This document shows positions 46,501 to 53,907 of a stretch of DNA of 53,907 nt, piece after piece (the first letter of the stretch is position 1; each line of letters begins with the position of its first letter). The stretch covers positions 1 to 53,907 of the forward strand of contig CALJDK010000153.1 in the NCBI GenBank assembly GCA_938023735.1, written 5' to 3'. The position numbers and the translations under genes are program-made. The notes beneath the pieces were generated by a model, which made no database searches, was not told the DNA's origin, and worked only from the letters and a program-made list of their open reading frames with translations. The DNA comes from an uncultured Acidimicrobiales bacterium. GTDB lineage: Bacteria; Actinomycetota; Acidimicrobiia; Acidimicrobiales; SHLQ01.

Positions 46501-47888
46501 AGCTCGACGACGCTCGGAAACGTTCGACCGGTGACTACGACGTCCTGCACCTGTTGTCGGGCGGCAAAGACTCCACCTATGCCTTGTACGAGATCGTCAA
46601 GATGGGTGCCCGCGTGTTGGCGATGACGCTGGACAACGGGTTCATCTCTCAAGGGGCAAAGGACAACGCCCGTCGTGCAGCTGAGGACCTCGGCGTCGAC
46701 TACGAACTGGTCACCGCCGATGGCATGAACGAGATCTTCCGCGACAGCCTCGAACGGTTCTCCAATGTGTGCAACGGCTGCTACAAGACCATCTACACGC
46801 TGTCGGTGAACCGGGCCCATGAGCTGGGAATCCCCTACATCGTCACCGGACTCTCACGCGGCCAGCTGTTCGAAACCCGTCTCACCCCCGCACAGTTCGC
46901 CGCCGACCGGTTCGACCCCGAAGCCATCGACGCTGCGGTGTTGGAAGCTCGGAAGGTGTACCACCGCACCGAAGATGCCGTGTCGGAGCACCTCGATGTG
47001 TCGCTGTTTGCGACCGATGACATCTTCGATGAGGTGCAGTACATCGACTTCTACCGCTACACCGACGTGCAGCTCGAAGAGATGCTGCGGTTCTTGGATG
47101 AAAGCGCTCCGTGGCTGCGGCCCGACGACACCGGTCGCTCCACGAATTGCCTGGTCAACGCGGCAGGAATTGCGGTGCACAAGATGGAGCAGGGCTATCA
47201 CTCCTATGCCTTGCCCTACAGCTGGGATGTGAAGCTCGGACATAAGACCCGCGACGAAGCGATCGATGAACTCGATGATCCGGTCGAAGACGAAGCGGTC
47301 GAGCGCATGCTTCGTGAGATCGGCTACGACCCAAAACCGGTGAGTGAGCTGACCGCGTGGTACGTGCCTGAGAATGGCGGTGCATCACTCGATCCCGACG
47401 AGCTCCGCCGACATTTGGCCGCCAGCGTTCCGGCCCACGCTGTTCCGTCGATATTTGTAGCAGTCGAGGAGATTCCGCTCTCGCCCAACGGCAAGGTGGC
47501 CACCGAGCTTCTGCCTGCGCCGGCGCTGATCCGTGAGCTCACGGGCGAACGTACGCCGCCGTCGAGCCAGGTCGAAGAGTCACTGGTGGCCATCTGGGCT
47601 GATGTTCTTGGACTCCACAGCGTTGGTATCGACGACGACTTCTTCGAATTGGGCGGAACATCGCTCAAGGCGTTGGAGATGATCGTGTGGGTGGCCGACT
47701 CCTACGAAGTCGACATCCCCGAAGTCGTAGCGTTCCAGCATCGCACCGTTCGAGCGTTGGCGGCCGAAGTCGAGCAGGCGGTCCTGGAGTCGATACTCGG
47801 TTTGTCGGGAGATGATCTCGACGCAGCGCTCGCCGAACTCGACACCGACGACACTAACGACACCGGCGACACTGGCGGTCAAGGGTGA
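43560..47888 (+). CDS. Nonribosomal peptide synthetase C-A(PP-loop ATPase insert)-PCP
   Basis: A 1442-residue one-module synthetase. The condensation domain (about 20-440) has HHLVTDA, H145/H146/D150. The adenylation core (about 455-920) has A3 YTSGSTGLPKG, D652 at A4 and A8 GRSDEQIKAQGVRLEPGEVE. Residues about 922-1262 are a foreign domain: zinc ribbon C935/C938/C955/C958, PP-loop SGGKDS (1000-1005), C1071/C1074 (NVCNGCYK) and C1197 (STNCLVN). The A domain then resumes (L1264, A10 K1312). The carrier Ser is S1368. The insert resembles sugar amidotransferase (WbpG-like) and thiolation ATP-pyrophosphatases. By my alignment the pocket DLTAVGEVGK is near Asn/Asp codes. Asp-rich low-complexity loops occur. 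GTG start. Confidence 0.9.
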   Translation: MTGPQSSGGPSDEQPVGLRPKHQLSRTQELIWASERIHAGAPIGNMPNVSVFAAAIEPDRFVAAVDAAVQAHEGLRTTFVEIGGVPHPTLKSEPPRRTEVLSLSPNDVDDWLHDRLTTPIDVAESPYDSVLIEADGSWTWLMNIHHLVTDATSSAIVFQSVADAYHGRPVGGSSFFDHQSEAAGRKQEPRWLQASDHWADWASKAGEPRRPSLYRPAHRAETASTRSSVDLDESQRARLRELLDGELKMLSPDLSLAAFLATITATYRYRLTGVAHTTIGTPIHNRDKSSLGVVGPLIELFPMDVVAHPDDTFRTLHKKVSKALFAVLGRAQPETSPPQSFDVVLNVSTAQFGMFGELEAQTRWVPSGAVDPNHALRVQSYDWDGLGELQLALDINHAVADHDQRSKAGQHFAAVIDAALTDLDASIGSFSLITPDEIERMSRYNDSGPGAVPVETIPAAMHRLLRAADPSAAVIVDGLAGPEAGLSGPAFADRIDQVAAALQAQGIGRGDVVGICMPGSVDAVIAIHAVLRAGAAFTPIDPEYPDDRQGHIREDAGLALVLDALPTFGDNDADSDVGGGDNEADNPALQPVDVSLDDTAYLLYTSGSTGLPKGVPITHRGLAEYLAFAVDSYTDTDGPAPVVALHSSLSFDLTITSLFLPFLAGGSLRVFEAGGVPALADIIADSAADGAADSAADSAADSAADSSSSGGGVDWLKATPSHLELLLRLNDGSLQLRTLVVGGEAFTTDLARRLTQAFPGISIYNEYGPTEAVVGVMIHRFDEETDTDVAVPIGVPAPGAQLHLLDEHGQPVPYGVPGELYLSRPGMTSGYHNRPDLNATSFVKVAAVTDGILYRTGDRVAMLPDDEADHADTAHKTDTTDKMVYLGRSDEQIKAQGVRLEPGEVEAALNSFPGVAQSAVRLWSADAASQPLDHCPTCGLPTNVPGVAFDDDGVCSTCAHFESVKDQAQAYFKTLDDLAVKLDDARKRSTGDYDVLHLLSGGKDSTYALYEIVKMGARVLAMTLDNGFISQGAKDNARRAAEDLGVDYELVTADGMNEIFRDSLERFSNVCNGCYKTIYTLSVNRAHELGIPYIVTGLSRGQLFETRLTPAQFAADRFDPEAIDAAVLEARKVYHRTEDAVSEHLDVSLFATDDIFDEVQYIDFYRYTDVQLEEMLRFLDESAPWLRPDDTGRSTNCLVNAAGIAVHKMEQGYHSYALPYSWDVKLGHKTRDEAIDELDDPVEDEAVERMLREIGYDPKPVSELTAWYVPENGGASLDPDELRRHLAASVPAHAVPSIFVAVEEIPLSPNGKVATELLPAPALIRELTGERTPPSSQVEESLVAIWADVLGLHSVGIDDDFFELGGTSLKALEMIVWVADSYEVDIPEVVAFQHRTVRALAAEVEQAVLESILGLSGDDLDAALAELDTDDTNDTGDTGGQG
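45612..45677 (+). repeat. In-frame 12-bp coding repeat in the NRPS A domain
   Basis: Five and a half units of GATAGTGCTGCT, with silent and Ser/Gly changes, code for (DSAA)n at residues 685-706, between core motifs A4 and A5. The unit is a multiple of three, so gain or loss keeps the frame. Confidence 0.93.
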
Positions 47889-50800
47889 CCGAACTCACCG
47901 ACGAACAGCGGAAGCTGCTCGAAGCGCGGCTCGGGAAGAAGCGCGTTCAGCCGGGCGAAGCACCGCCTCGGGCTGCGGTAGAGGTCATTCCGCCCCATGG
48001 TGTGGAAGGGCCAGTGCCCCTATCGACAGGGCAACAGGCGCTGCTGTTCGAGTATCACCGCCGAGCCGACGAGCCGGTCTACAACGTCACCCACTCGTAC
48101 CGCATTACGGGCGGTCTCGACCTGGAACGGTTCGGTGATGCGGTCCGAACGGTCGTCGCCGCCCACGAGCCCCTTCATATTTCCTTCAGCGCCGATCGAC
48201 GTGTTCTGCCCATCGATGAAGCGGTGTCAATCGAGTATGTCGATGCTGACGAACCGTTCGACGATCTTGCCGCCCGCATCGCCACCGAACGCATCGACCT
48301 TGAAACCGGCCCGTTGCTCAGGGTCGTGCTTTCTCCGATCACCGAAGACCCTCTTTCCGGAGATCAGGTCTCTGAAGATCCGGCTTTCGGCGTGGTGCTC
48401 GCACTGCATCATGTGTCATGTGACGCCGGGTCTCTCGCCGCGCTTTGGGCCGACCTGGCCACGGTGTACGGCGGCGACGAGCTCGCCGAACGGAAGGTCT
48501 CGTACTCCGATCACAGCCAATGGCAACGACAAAAGACCACCGACGACGATGTGGAGTGGTGGCTCGATCAACTCGGCGACTCGCCACAGACGGTATCGCT
48601 TGCCCTGGCCCGGTCAGCCGACGAGCCCGACGGCTATCTCACACATCAACTCAGCGTGTCTACCGAAGCGGTTGAGGCACTCGGCTCTCGACCCCTGCCG
48701 CTGTTCTTGTCGGCGTATGGGGTGCTGCTCCAGCATCTTGGCGGTGTCGACCAACCTGCAGTTTCGGTCGCGATGTCGACCCGCGACCACCCCTCAACCG
48801 AGTCGATGGTGGGCTATTTCTTGTCGATGCTGCCGTTCACGATCCCGGTTGGCGACCACAGTTTCACGTCACTTATCGCCGATGTCGAGGAGCGCCTTGC
48901 CGGAGGAATGCGTCGTCGGCACGTAGGCCTCGGCGAAATATTGCGTCACATGCAAGCGTCAGCCGACGACGTGAACCCGCACTTCGATATCGATGCCCTG
49001 ACCAGGACGATGTTTGTCGTCGACGCCGAACACACGCCAACGCTGGCAAACCTCAGCATCGACGAGAAGATCCATTCGAACGGATCGTCGGTGGCTGGTC
49101 TCACCATGTTTGTGCGACCTCATTCGAGCGGAGGGTGGGAAGCAGCACTCGAGTACCGCGGCGAGGAATGCTCGGCCGACCAGGCGGCCATGATCTTGGA
49201 CCGGTTCGATGCCGCACTCTTGTCGCTGCTCGCGTCGCCAGATCAACCGATTCGAAACCTGCTCCTGCACCGAGCCGCAGACACTGAAAGGGCGGACATT
49301 GATCCCGCTGCGGTCGGTGATCTCGATGGCGGCGAGATTACTGCATCTATTTGGGCGCTCCCAGAACTCATTGCCGACATTGCCGAAGCCGGTCCAATCG
49401 CACCCGCCGTCTCGTGCGGCTCGCGCACGCTCAGTTATGGCGACCTGATCCGCCAGGCCGACTTTCTTGCCCATCGGCTGCGCTCCGAAGGTATCGAATC
49501 GGGCCAACGGGTAGCCATCGTGTTGCCAAGGTCAGTCGATCTGGTTGTCGCAATTCTCGGAGTTCTGCGAGCAGGCGCCTCGTATGTGCCCATCGATCCC
49601 GCCTACCCTGCGGGGCGACGGGACCTCATCATCGACGCTGCGCAGCCGCAGGTGATCATCACCGGCGAGGCGTTTTTGGGCGACGGCAACCCTGATGGTT
49701 TGCCTGCGGGTCCGGCCAAGCTCCTCTCGGTCCCCTCGCTCCGATCCGTGCCCGAAACGGCGCCCCCGGCCGATCATGGTTGGTGCCCGGATCTTGATGC
49801 TCCGGCGTATGTGATCTTCACCTCAGGATCCACCGGCACACCTCGCGGCGTTGAGGTGACCCATCGCAACTTGGCCAGTAGTACCTTGGCGCGCTTCGAC
49901 GTGTACGACTCGCAGCCCGAACGGTTTCTGCTTCTGTCGAGCTATGGGTTCGATTCGTCCATTGTTGGATTGTTCTGGACGTTGGCAGCCGGTGGCGAGG
50001 TCGTGCTTCCCACTGATACGCAGGTAGGCGACTTCGACGAGATCGCCGGCCTGGTCGAATCTGCGGAAATCACTCACCTGCTTGCTGTTCCCACGCTGTA
50101 TGACGCATTGCTCCGTCGGGCTCCCGACCGGCTTGGCGGACTACGGGTAGCAATGATCGCCGGCGAGGCTGCCCCGGTGGCCATCGTCGGACGACACCAT
50201 GCAATGGTTCCCCGTTGCCAGCTTGTGAACGAATATGGGCCAACCGAGGCCACCGTATGGGCCACCAGCTTCGATTGTGTCTCGCCGCCCGCTGACGAAC
50301 CAGCCTCGGGTGGAGCCGCCGGCGTCGACAGCGTGTCGATCGGCGGACCAATCCCTGGGACCTTCGTTCGGGTTGCCGACGCCTTTGGGCGACCGCTTCC
50401 CGCAGATCTAGCCGGCGAGTTGTGGATTGGCGGTGCTGGGATAACCAACGGTTACATCAACGATGCCGAAGCCACGGCAGCGAAGTTTGTGACCGACCCG
50501 ATTTCCGGCGCCCCGATGTACCGAACCGGCGACCTTGTCCGGGTGAACGAACACGGTGAGCTCGACTTCCTTGGCCGGGTCGACAATCAGCTGAGCATTG
50601 GTGGCGTGCGAATTGAACCCGAAGAGGTCGAAGCTGCCCTGAGCGCCCATCCGAAGGTGCAAGCCTCGGTGGTTCTGGTCGACTCGCGCCAGCGTCTCAT
50701 CGCACTCGTCGAGCCCGATTCGGCGATAGCAACGGCCGCCCAACGCCAGGCACTCGAAACCGAACTCGGCGAATTGGCCACCCACCAACTACCGGTAGCG

Positions 50801-51994
50801 CTTCGTCCAAAGGCGGTGGCCGTGGTCAGTGCGCTTCCCCGGTCTGGTCATGGGAAGGTCGACCGGCAACGCAGTGCTGCGTTGGTGCCTGAGCTTCAGT
50901 CGACTACCGCTGCTTCCGTCGACGGATCTTCCGGCACTGCGGCGAGCGAGGTGCTGGGTGGCGTACTTGTGGTCTGGCAGTCGGTGCTCGGCGATGACTC
51001 GCTCTCGGTCGATTCCGATTTCTTTGCATCGGGCGGCGACTCGCTGCGGGCGCTTGAGCTCTGCGAACAACTCGAACCACTGGCTGGCCGCCGCGTGGGC
51101 ATGGGCGAACTTATCGACGCCCGCACACCCGCCAAGCTGGCGGCCGTGCTTGGACTTGCCGACGGCGACAGCGCAGCGGTCGAGCTGGAGCTGTTCGAAA
51201 CACTTCGCCACCCCACGCCTACGGCGCTTGTCGAACAACGCCCCACATTGGTCCTCTTACCGCCGGGCGGGGGAAACCTTCTCGCTTACGGTCCGCTTGT
51301 CCGACAGCTCGACCGCGATCAACCCATCGTGGGATTCCGCCTCCCTGGCGCCGATGGGCGATCCGAGCCGGTTCACTCCATCGACGAGCAGGCCGATCGA
51401 ATTCTCCCCGAGTTGCTCGCTGCAGTTGCTCCCGGCGACGGCTACAACCTGGTTGGTTGGTCGACCGGTGGGCTCCTCGCTATCGAACTTGCGAGTCGTC
51501 TGGAACGGTTAGGTCATCCGGTTGCGATGGCCGCCATGGTCGACACGATCTACCCCGGTCACCAACGCATCGAGAAACCAACAATCCTTACCAAGTACCG
51601 CACGCTCCTCGACGAAGGGGGCGTGCGATCGATCGCCGAGGAAGCACAAGAGCGGGCAAAAATTCGAGTTCGCGAGCGGTCGAAGTGGCTACGGGCCCGC
51701 GTCGCCGAGCGTCGCGGCGTCACCGACGACGCGATGGCCAACGAACAGCGGCTGTTCGAAATTGCCTTTGGTGCCGCCGTTTCGTACCGACCCCCTACCT
51801 ACGACGGGTCCATCACCTTCTTTGCGGCCTCGGCCACCGACGCCAGCCGCACCATCACACCGTGGTCAGATCACCTGGCAACACTCGACGTCGTGGTCGT
51901 CGAGGGCAGGCACGCCGAAGAAGAAGCGGTTCTCGACGCAGAACGAGTAGGCCCAATCGTCGACCACCTCACCAAACTCCTGGCGTCGGACTGA
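47885..51994 (+). CDS. Terminal nonribosomal peptide synthetase C-A-PCP-TE
   Basis: A 1369-residue terminal module. The condensation domain has HHVSCDA (H175/H176/D180). The A domain has A3 FTSGSTGTPRG, D690 in YGFDSS, A5 NEYGPTEATVW and A8 GRVDNQLSIGGVRIEPEEVE. The carrier site is S1053 in GGDSLRAL. The type I thioesterase has S1193 in GWSTGG, an Asp in AMVDTIYPG and the catalytic His in GRHAEE, and would release the peptide by hydrolysis or cyclisation. By my alignment the pocket reads DSVAMAEVWK, for which I know no match. No epimerase or methyltransferase domain is present. GTGA overlap with the previous gene. Confidence 0.93.
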   Translation: MTELTDEQRKLLEARLGKKRVQPGEAPPRAAVEVIPPHGVEGPVPLSTGQQALLFEYHRRADEPVYNVTHSYRITGGLDLERFGDAVRTVVAAHEPLHISFSADRRVLPIDEAVSIEYVDADEPFDDLAARIATERIDLETGPLLRVVLSPITEDPLSGDQVSEDPAFGVVLALHHVSCDAGSLAALWADLATVYGGDELAERKVSYSDHSQWQRQKTTDDDVEWWLDQLGDSPQTVSLALARSADEPDGYLTHQLSVSTEAVEALGSRPLPLFLSAYGVLLQHLGGVDQPAVSVAMSTRDHPSTESMVGYFLSMLPFTIPVGDHSFTSLIADVEERLAGGMRRRHVGLGEILRHMQASADDVNPHFDIDALTRTMFVVDAEHTPTLANLSIDEKIHSNGSSVAGLTMFVRPHSSGGWEAALEYRGEECSADQAAMILDRFDAALLSLLASPDQPIRNLLLHRAADTERADIDPAAVGDLDGGEITASIWALPELIADIAEAGPIAPAVSCGSRTLSYGDLIRQADFLAHRLRSEGIESGQRVAIVLPRSVDLVVAILGVLRAGASYVPIDPAYPAGRRDLIIDAAQPQVIITGEAFLGDGNPDGLPAGPAKLLSVPSLRSVPETAPPADHGWCPDLDAPAYVIFTSGSTGTPRGVEVTHRNLASSTLARFDVYDSQPERFLLLSSYGFDSSIVGLFWTLAAGGEVVLPTDTQVGDFDEIAGLVESAEITHLLAVPTLYDALLRRAPDRLGGLRVAMIAGEAAPVAIVGRHHAMVPRCQLVNEYGPTEATVWATSFDCVSPPADEPASGGAAGVDSVSIGGPIPGTFVRVADAFGRPLPADLAGELWIGGAGITNGYINDAEATAAKFVTDPISGAPMYRTGDLVRVNEHGELDFLGRVDNQLSIGGVRIEPEEVEAALSAHPKVQASVVLVDSRQRLIALVEPDSAIATAAQRQALETELGELATHQLPVALRPKAVAVVSALPRSGHGKVDRQRSAALVPELQSTTAASVDGSSGTAASEVLGGVLVVWQSVLGDDSLSVDSDFFASGGDSLRALELCEQLEPLAGRRVGMGELIDARTPAKLAAVLGLADGDSAAVELELFETLRHPTPTALVEQRPTLVLLPPGGGNLLAYGPLVRQLDRDQPIVGFRLPGADGRSEPVHSIDEQADRILPELLAAVAPGDGYNLVGWSTGGLLAIELASRLERLGHPVAMAAMVDTIYPGHQRIEKPTILTKYRTLLDEGGVRSIAEEAQERAKIRVRERSKWLRARVAERRGVTDDAMANEQRLFEIAFGAAVSYRPPTYDGSITFFAASATDASRTITPWSDHLATLDVVVVEGRHAEEEAVLDAERVGPIVDHLTKLLASD

Positions 51995-52053
51995 CCGAGT
52001 CCCTAGGTCCTCGTTTCCAGGAAGCCGCATCCGCTGAGGTTCCCGAGAGCATC

Positions 52054-52059
52054 TACGAT
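52054..52059 (+). promoter_or_regulatory. -10 hexamer of metY
   Basis: TACGAT, spacer GGGCCG, ATG 52066. This gives metY its own promoter after the NRPS operon. Confidence 0.5.
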
Positions 52060-52065
52060 GGGCCG

Positions 52066-53358
52066 ATGACCGATCGCGAATGGGGTTTCCGAACCCGTGC
52101 TCTCCACGCTGGTGGCCAACCCGATGCCGCAACCGGTGCTCGTGCAGTGCCGATCTACCAGTCGTCGAGTTTCGTGTTCGAGGACACCGCCGATGCCGCC
52201 GATCTGTTTGCCCTACAGAAGTACGGCACGATCTACACCCGAATCTCCAACCCCACCATCAGTGCCTTCGAAGAGCGAATGGCAAGCCTCGAAGGTGGCA
52301 TTGGGGCGGTTGCCACGAGCAGCGGGCAGGCGGCCGAGTTTCTGGCCGTGTCGTCACTGGTCGGCCAGGGCGATCACGTTGTCGCCGCCGCCGGCCTTTA
52401 CGGCGGAACCTTTACGCTGTTCGACACCACCATGCGGCGTTTCGGTGTCGACACGACCTTTGTCGATGGCACCAGCCCCGACGCGTTTGCCGCCGCAATC
52501 ACCGACCAGACCAAGCTGCTCTACACCGAGATCATCTCGAACCCATCGGGAGCAGTCGCCGATCTCGAGGCGCTGTCGGCGGTGGCCAGTGCCCACGACC
52601 TGCCGCTGTTTGTCGACAACACGTTCGCCAGCCCGTACCTGTGCCGGCCTATCGAGTTCGGCGTCGACGTTGTTGTGCAATCGGCAACCAAGTTCATCGG
52701 CGGACACGGAACCTCCATCGGTGGTGTCATCGTGGAAGCCGGAACCTTCGACTGGGGATCAGGCCGATTCCCCAACATGACCGAGCCGGTCGATTCCTAC
52801 AACGGCCTTCGATGGTGGGATAACTTTGGCGAGTTTGCCTACTGCACCAAGGTGCGTTCCGAGCAGCTTCGCGATGTTGGCGCGTCGATGTCGCCGTTCA
52901 ATGCCTTTCTCTTTCTGCAGGGCCTCGAAACGCTGCCCCAACGGATGGAAGAGCATGTCCGCAACGCCCAGGCCGTAGCCACATGGCTCGACGCCGACCC
53001 TCGGGTTGCGTGGGTGAAGTTTGCGGGTCTGCCCGATTCGCCGTGGCACGACCTGGCCAACAAGTACCTCCCCAAGGGGCCCGGAGCAATCTTCACCTTT
53101 GGGGTTGTCGGCGGACGCGCTGCCGGTGCTGCCTTTATCGAGTCGCTTCAGTTGGTCAGCCATCTGGCCAACGTTGGCGACGCCCGCACACTGGTTATTC
53201 ATCCGGGCTCCACCACCCATCAGCAGCTCAACGACGACGAACTCACAGCGGCCGGCGTGAGCCCCGACATGGTTCGCCTCTCGGTCGGGCTCGAAGACGT
53301 CGACGACATCATTTACGACCTCGACCAAGCGCTTACCCGCTCTCAGGAGATCTCATGA
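52066..53358 (+). CDS. metY: O-acetylhomoserine sulfhydrylase / aminocarboxypropyltransferase
   Basis: A 430-residue PLP enzyme of the Cys/Met metabolism family, which makes homocysteine from O-acetylhomoserine and sulfide in methionine synthesis. MetY-type marks are RALHAGGQPDAATGARAVPI near the N-terminus, YTRISNPT, the SSGQAAEF loop and PLP lysine K209 in SATKFIGGHG. ATG 52066 is supported by its -10 element; the open frame upstream to 51457 overlaps the NRPS gene and is not homologous. It overlaps the CoA-binding gene by 4 bp, an arrangement I recall from other Actinobacteria. A methionine gamma-lyase activity is the main alternative. Confidence 0.9.
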   Translation: MTDREWGFRTRALHAGGQPDAATGARAVPIYQSSSFVFEDTADAADLFALQKYGTIYTRISNPTISAFEERMASLEGGIGAVATSSGQAAEFLAVSSLVGQGDHVVAAAGLYGGTFTLFDTTMRRFGVDTTFVDGTSPDAFAAAITDQTKLLYTEIISNPSGAVADLEALSAVASAHDLPLFVDNTFASPYLCRPIEFGVDVVVQSATKFIGGHGTSIGGVIVEAGTFDWGSGRFPNMTEPVDSYNGLRWWDNFGEFAYCTKVRSEQLRDVGASMSPFNAFLFLQGLETLPQRMEEHVRNAQAVATWLDADPRVAWVKFAGLPDSPWHDLANKYLPKGPGAIFTFGVVGGRAAGAAFIESLQLVSHLANVGDARTLVIHPGSTTHQQLNDDELTAAGVSPDMVRLSVGLEDVDDIIYDLDQALTRSQEIS

Positions 53359-53837
53359 CCGATAACGGCTTTACGAACCCGTCGGCCAACGAACGCCGGA
53401 AGATCCTCGACGACGCTCGATCCATTGCCATCGTGGGAGCGTCGGCCAATCCATCGAGGGCCAGTAACTTTGTCGCCACCTATCTGCTGAGTTCGTCGGC
53501 CGACTACGACATTTGGTTGGTCAACCCCCGCGAAACCGAGATCCTTGGCCAGCCGGTGTACCCGAGCCTCGATGACCTACCGGGGACTCCCGACATCGTC
53601 GACGTGTTCCGACGGCCCGCCGACTGCCCAGCCATCGCTGAAGATGCGGTACGGATCGGAGCCAAGACCCTTTGGATTCAACTGGGTCTCTGGAGCGAAG
53701 AAGCGGCGGAGATAGCGACAGCCGGGGGCTTGAACGTCGTGATGGATGCCTGCACCAAGATCGAGCACGCGCGATTCCACGGCGGCCTCGGCCTCGCCGG
53801 TTTCAACACCGGCGTCATCTCCAGCAAACGCCGCTAA
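53355..53837 (+). CDS. CoA-binding domain protein (YccU-like)
   Basis: A 160-residue single-domain Rossmann protein of the CoA_binding_2 family. It has SIAIVGASANPSRASNFVAT after a short lead, the substrate loop VNPRETEILGQPVYPSL and the end MDACTKIEHAR. These proteins bind CoA in vitro, but their role is unclear; several sit beside metY. ATG 53355 lies in the TGA of metY with an AGGAGA site 5 nt upstream. Confidence 0.88.
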   Translation: MTDNGFTNPSANERRKILDDARSIAIVGASANPSRASNFVATYLLSSSADYDIWLVNPRETEILGQPVYPSLDDLPGTPDIVDVFRRPADCPAIAEDAVRIGAKTLWIQLGLWSEEAAEIATAGGLNVVMDACTKIEHARFHGGLGLAGFNTGVISSKRR

Positions 53838-53847
53838 CCACCTGACA

Positions 53848-53907
53848 CCGCGACACTCGTGTCTGACACCTGTGTCGCGGGTCCGGTTTTCGCGACACTC
53901 GTGTCTG
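53848..53907. repeat. Dispersed nested palindrome, one complete and one partial copy
   Basis: CCGCGACAC (53848-53856) pairs with GTGTCGCGG (53872-53880) around an inner palindrome GTGTC-T-GACAC (53859-53869). A second copy starts at 53891 and runs off the window. The 30 bp 53851-53880 match 21171-21200 with a single difference. Confidence 0.95.

Noticed and set aside
51457..52065. Long N-terminal extension of MetY
   Set aside because: It overlaps the thioesterase in another frame; MetY homology begins at 52066, where a -10 element is also placed.

Overview
The window looks like chromosomal DNA of a high-GC (about 60 % by eye) actinobacterium, most likely of the class Acidimicrobiia. The pointers are an F420-type luciferase-like oxidoreductase, a nickel superoxide dismutase with its SodX protease, a citrate synthase with an N-terminal helix-turn-helix, MutA/MutB/MeaB, DUF6918- and DUF6356-like small proteins, and many genes that appear to be transcribed as leaderless mRNAs. 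The class-level assignment is inference. I see no tRNA, rRNA, CRISPR array, insertion sequence, prophage or riboswitch.

Layout. 0-11 kb: a partial membrane protein, two methyltransferases, a guanine-deaminase-like amidohydrolase, a small tyrosine phosphatase, the oxidative pentose phosphate operon gnd-zwf-pgl, a flavin/FeS oxidoreductase related to N-methylproline demethylases, two small conserved proteins and the divergent pair sodN/sodX. 11-20 kb: an LLM oxidoreductase, the overlapping operon mutA-mutB-meaB, and two divergent citrate synthases around a palindromic operator. 20-37 kb: a rhomboid protease, nrdA-nrdB, asparaginase, two secreted SGNH hydrolases, a 2OG-Fe(II) oxygenase, an MBL-fold hydrolase, a histidine phosphatase, an Lrp regulator, ileS, a Nudix hydrolase and a YidB-like protein. 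37-41 kb: a flippase and a HupE/UreJ-like membrane protein.

40.3-52 kb is the most interesting part: a compact nonribosomal peptide cluster. A divergent acyl-CoA-dehydrogenase-like gene faces a four-gene overlapping operon of stand-alone adenylation enzyme, stand-alone carrier protein, a C-A-PCP synthetase and a terminal C-A-PCP-TE synthetase, which is logic for a tripeptide. The A domain of the first synthetase is interrupted between core motifs A8 and A9 by about 340 residues. The insert is a complete PP-loop (adenine nucleotide alpha hydrolase) ATP-pyrophosphatase with a four-Cys zinc ribbon, an SGGKDS loop, and CxxC plus a distal Cys. Such enzymes put sulfur or nitrogen into activated carbonyls, so the line may make a thioamide, amidine or amide while the residue is on the assembly line. 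metY and a CoA-binding protein gene follow.

Two genome-wide habits stand out. At least twelve genes have a TANNNT -10 hexamer exactly 6 or 8 nt before the start codon, the leaderless layout. Several gene ends carry short tandem or dispersed palindromic repeats, two of which overlap a stop codon.
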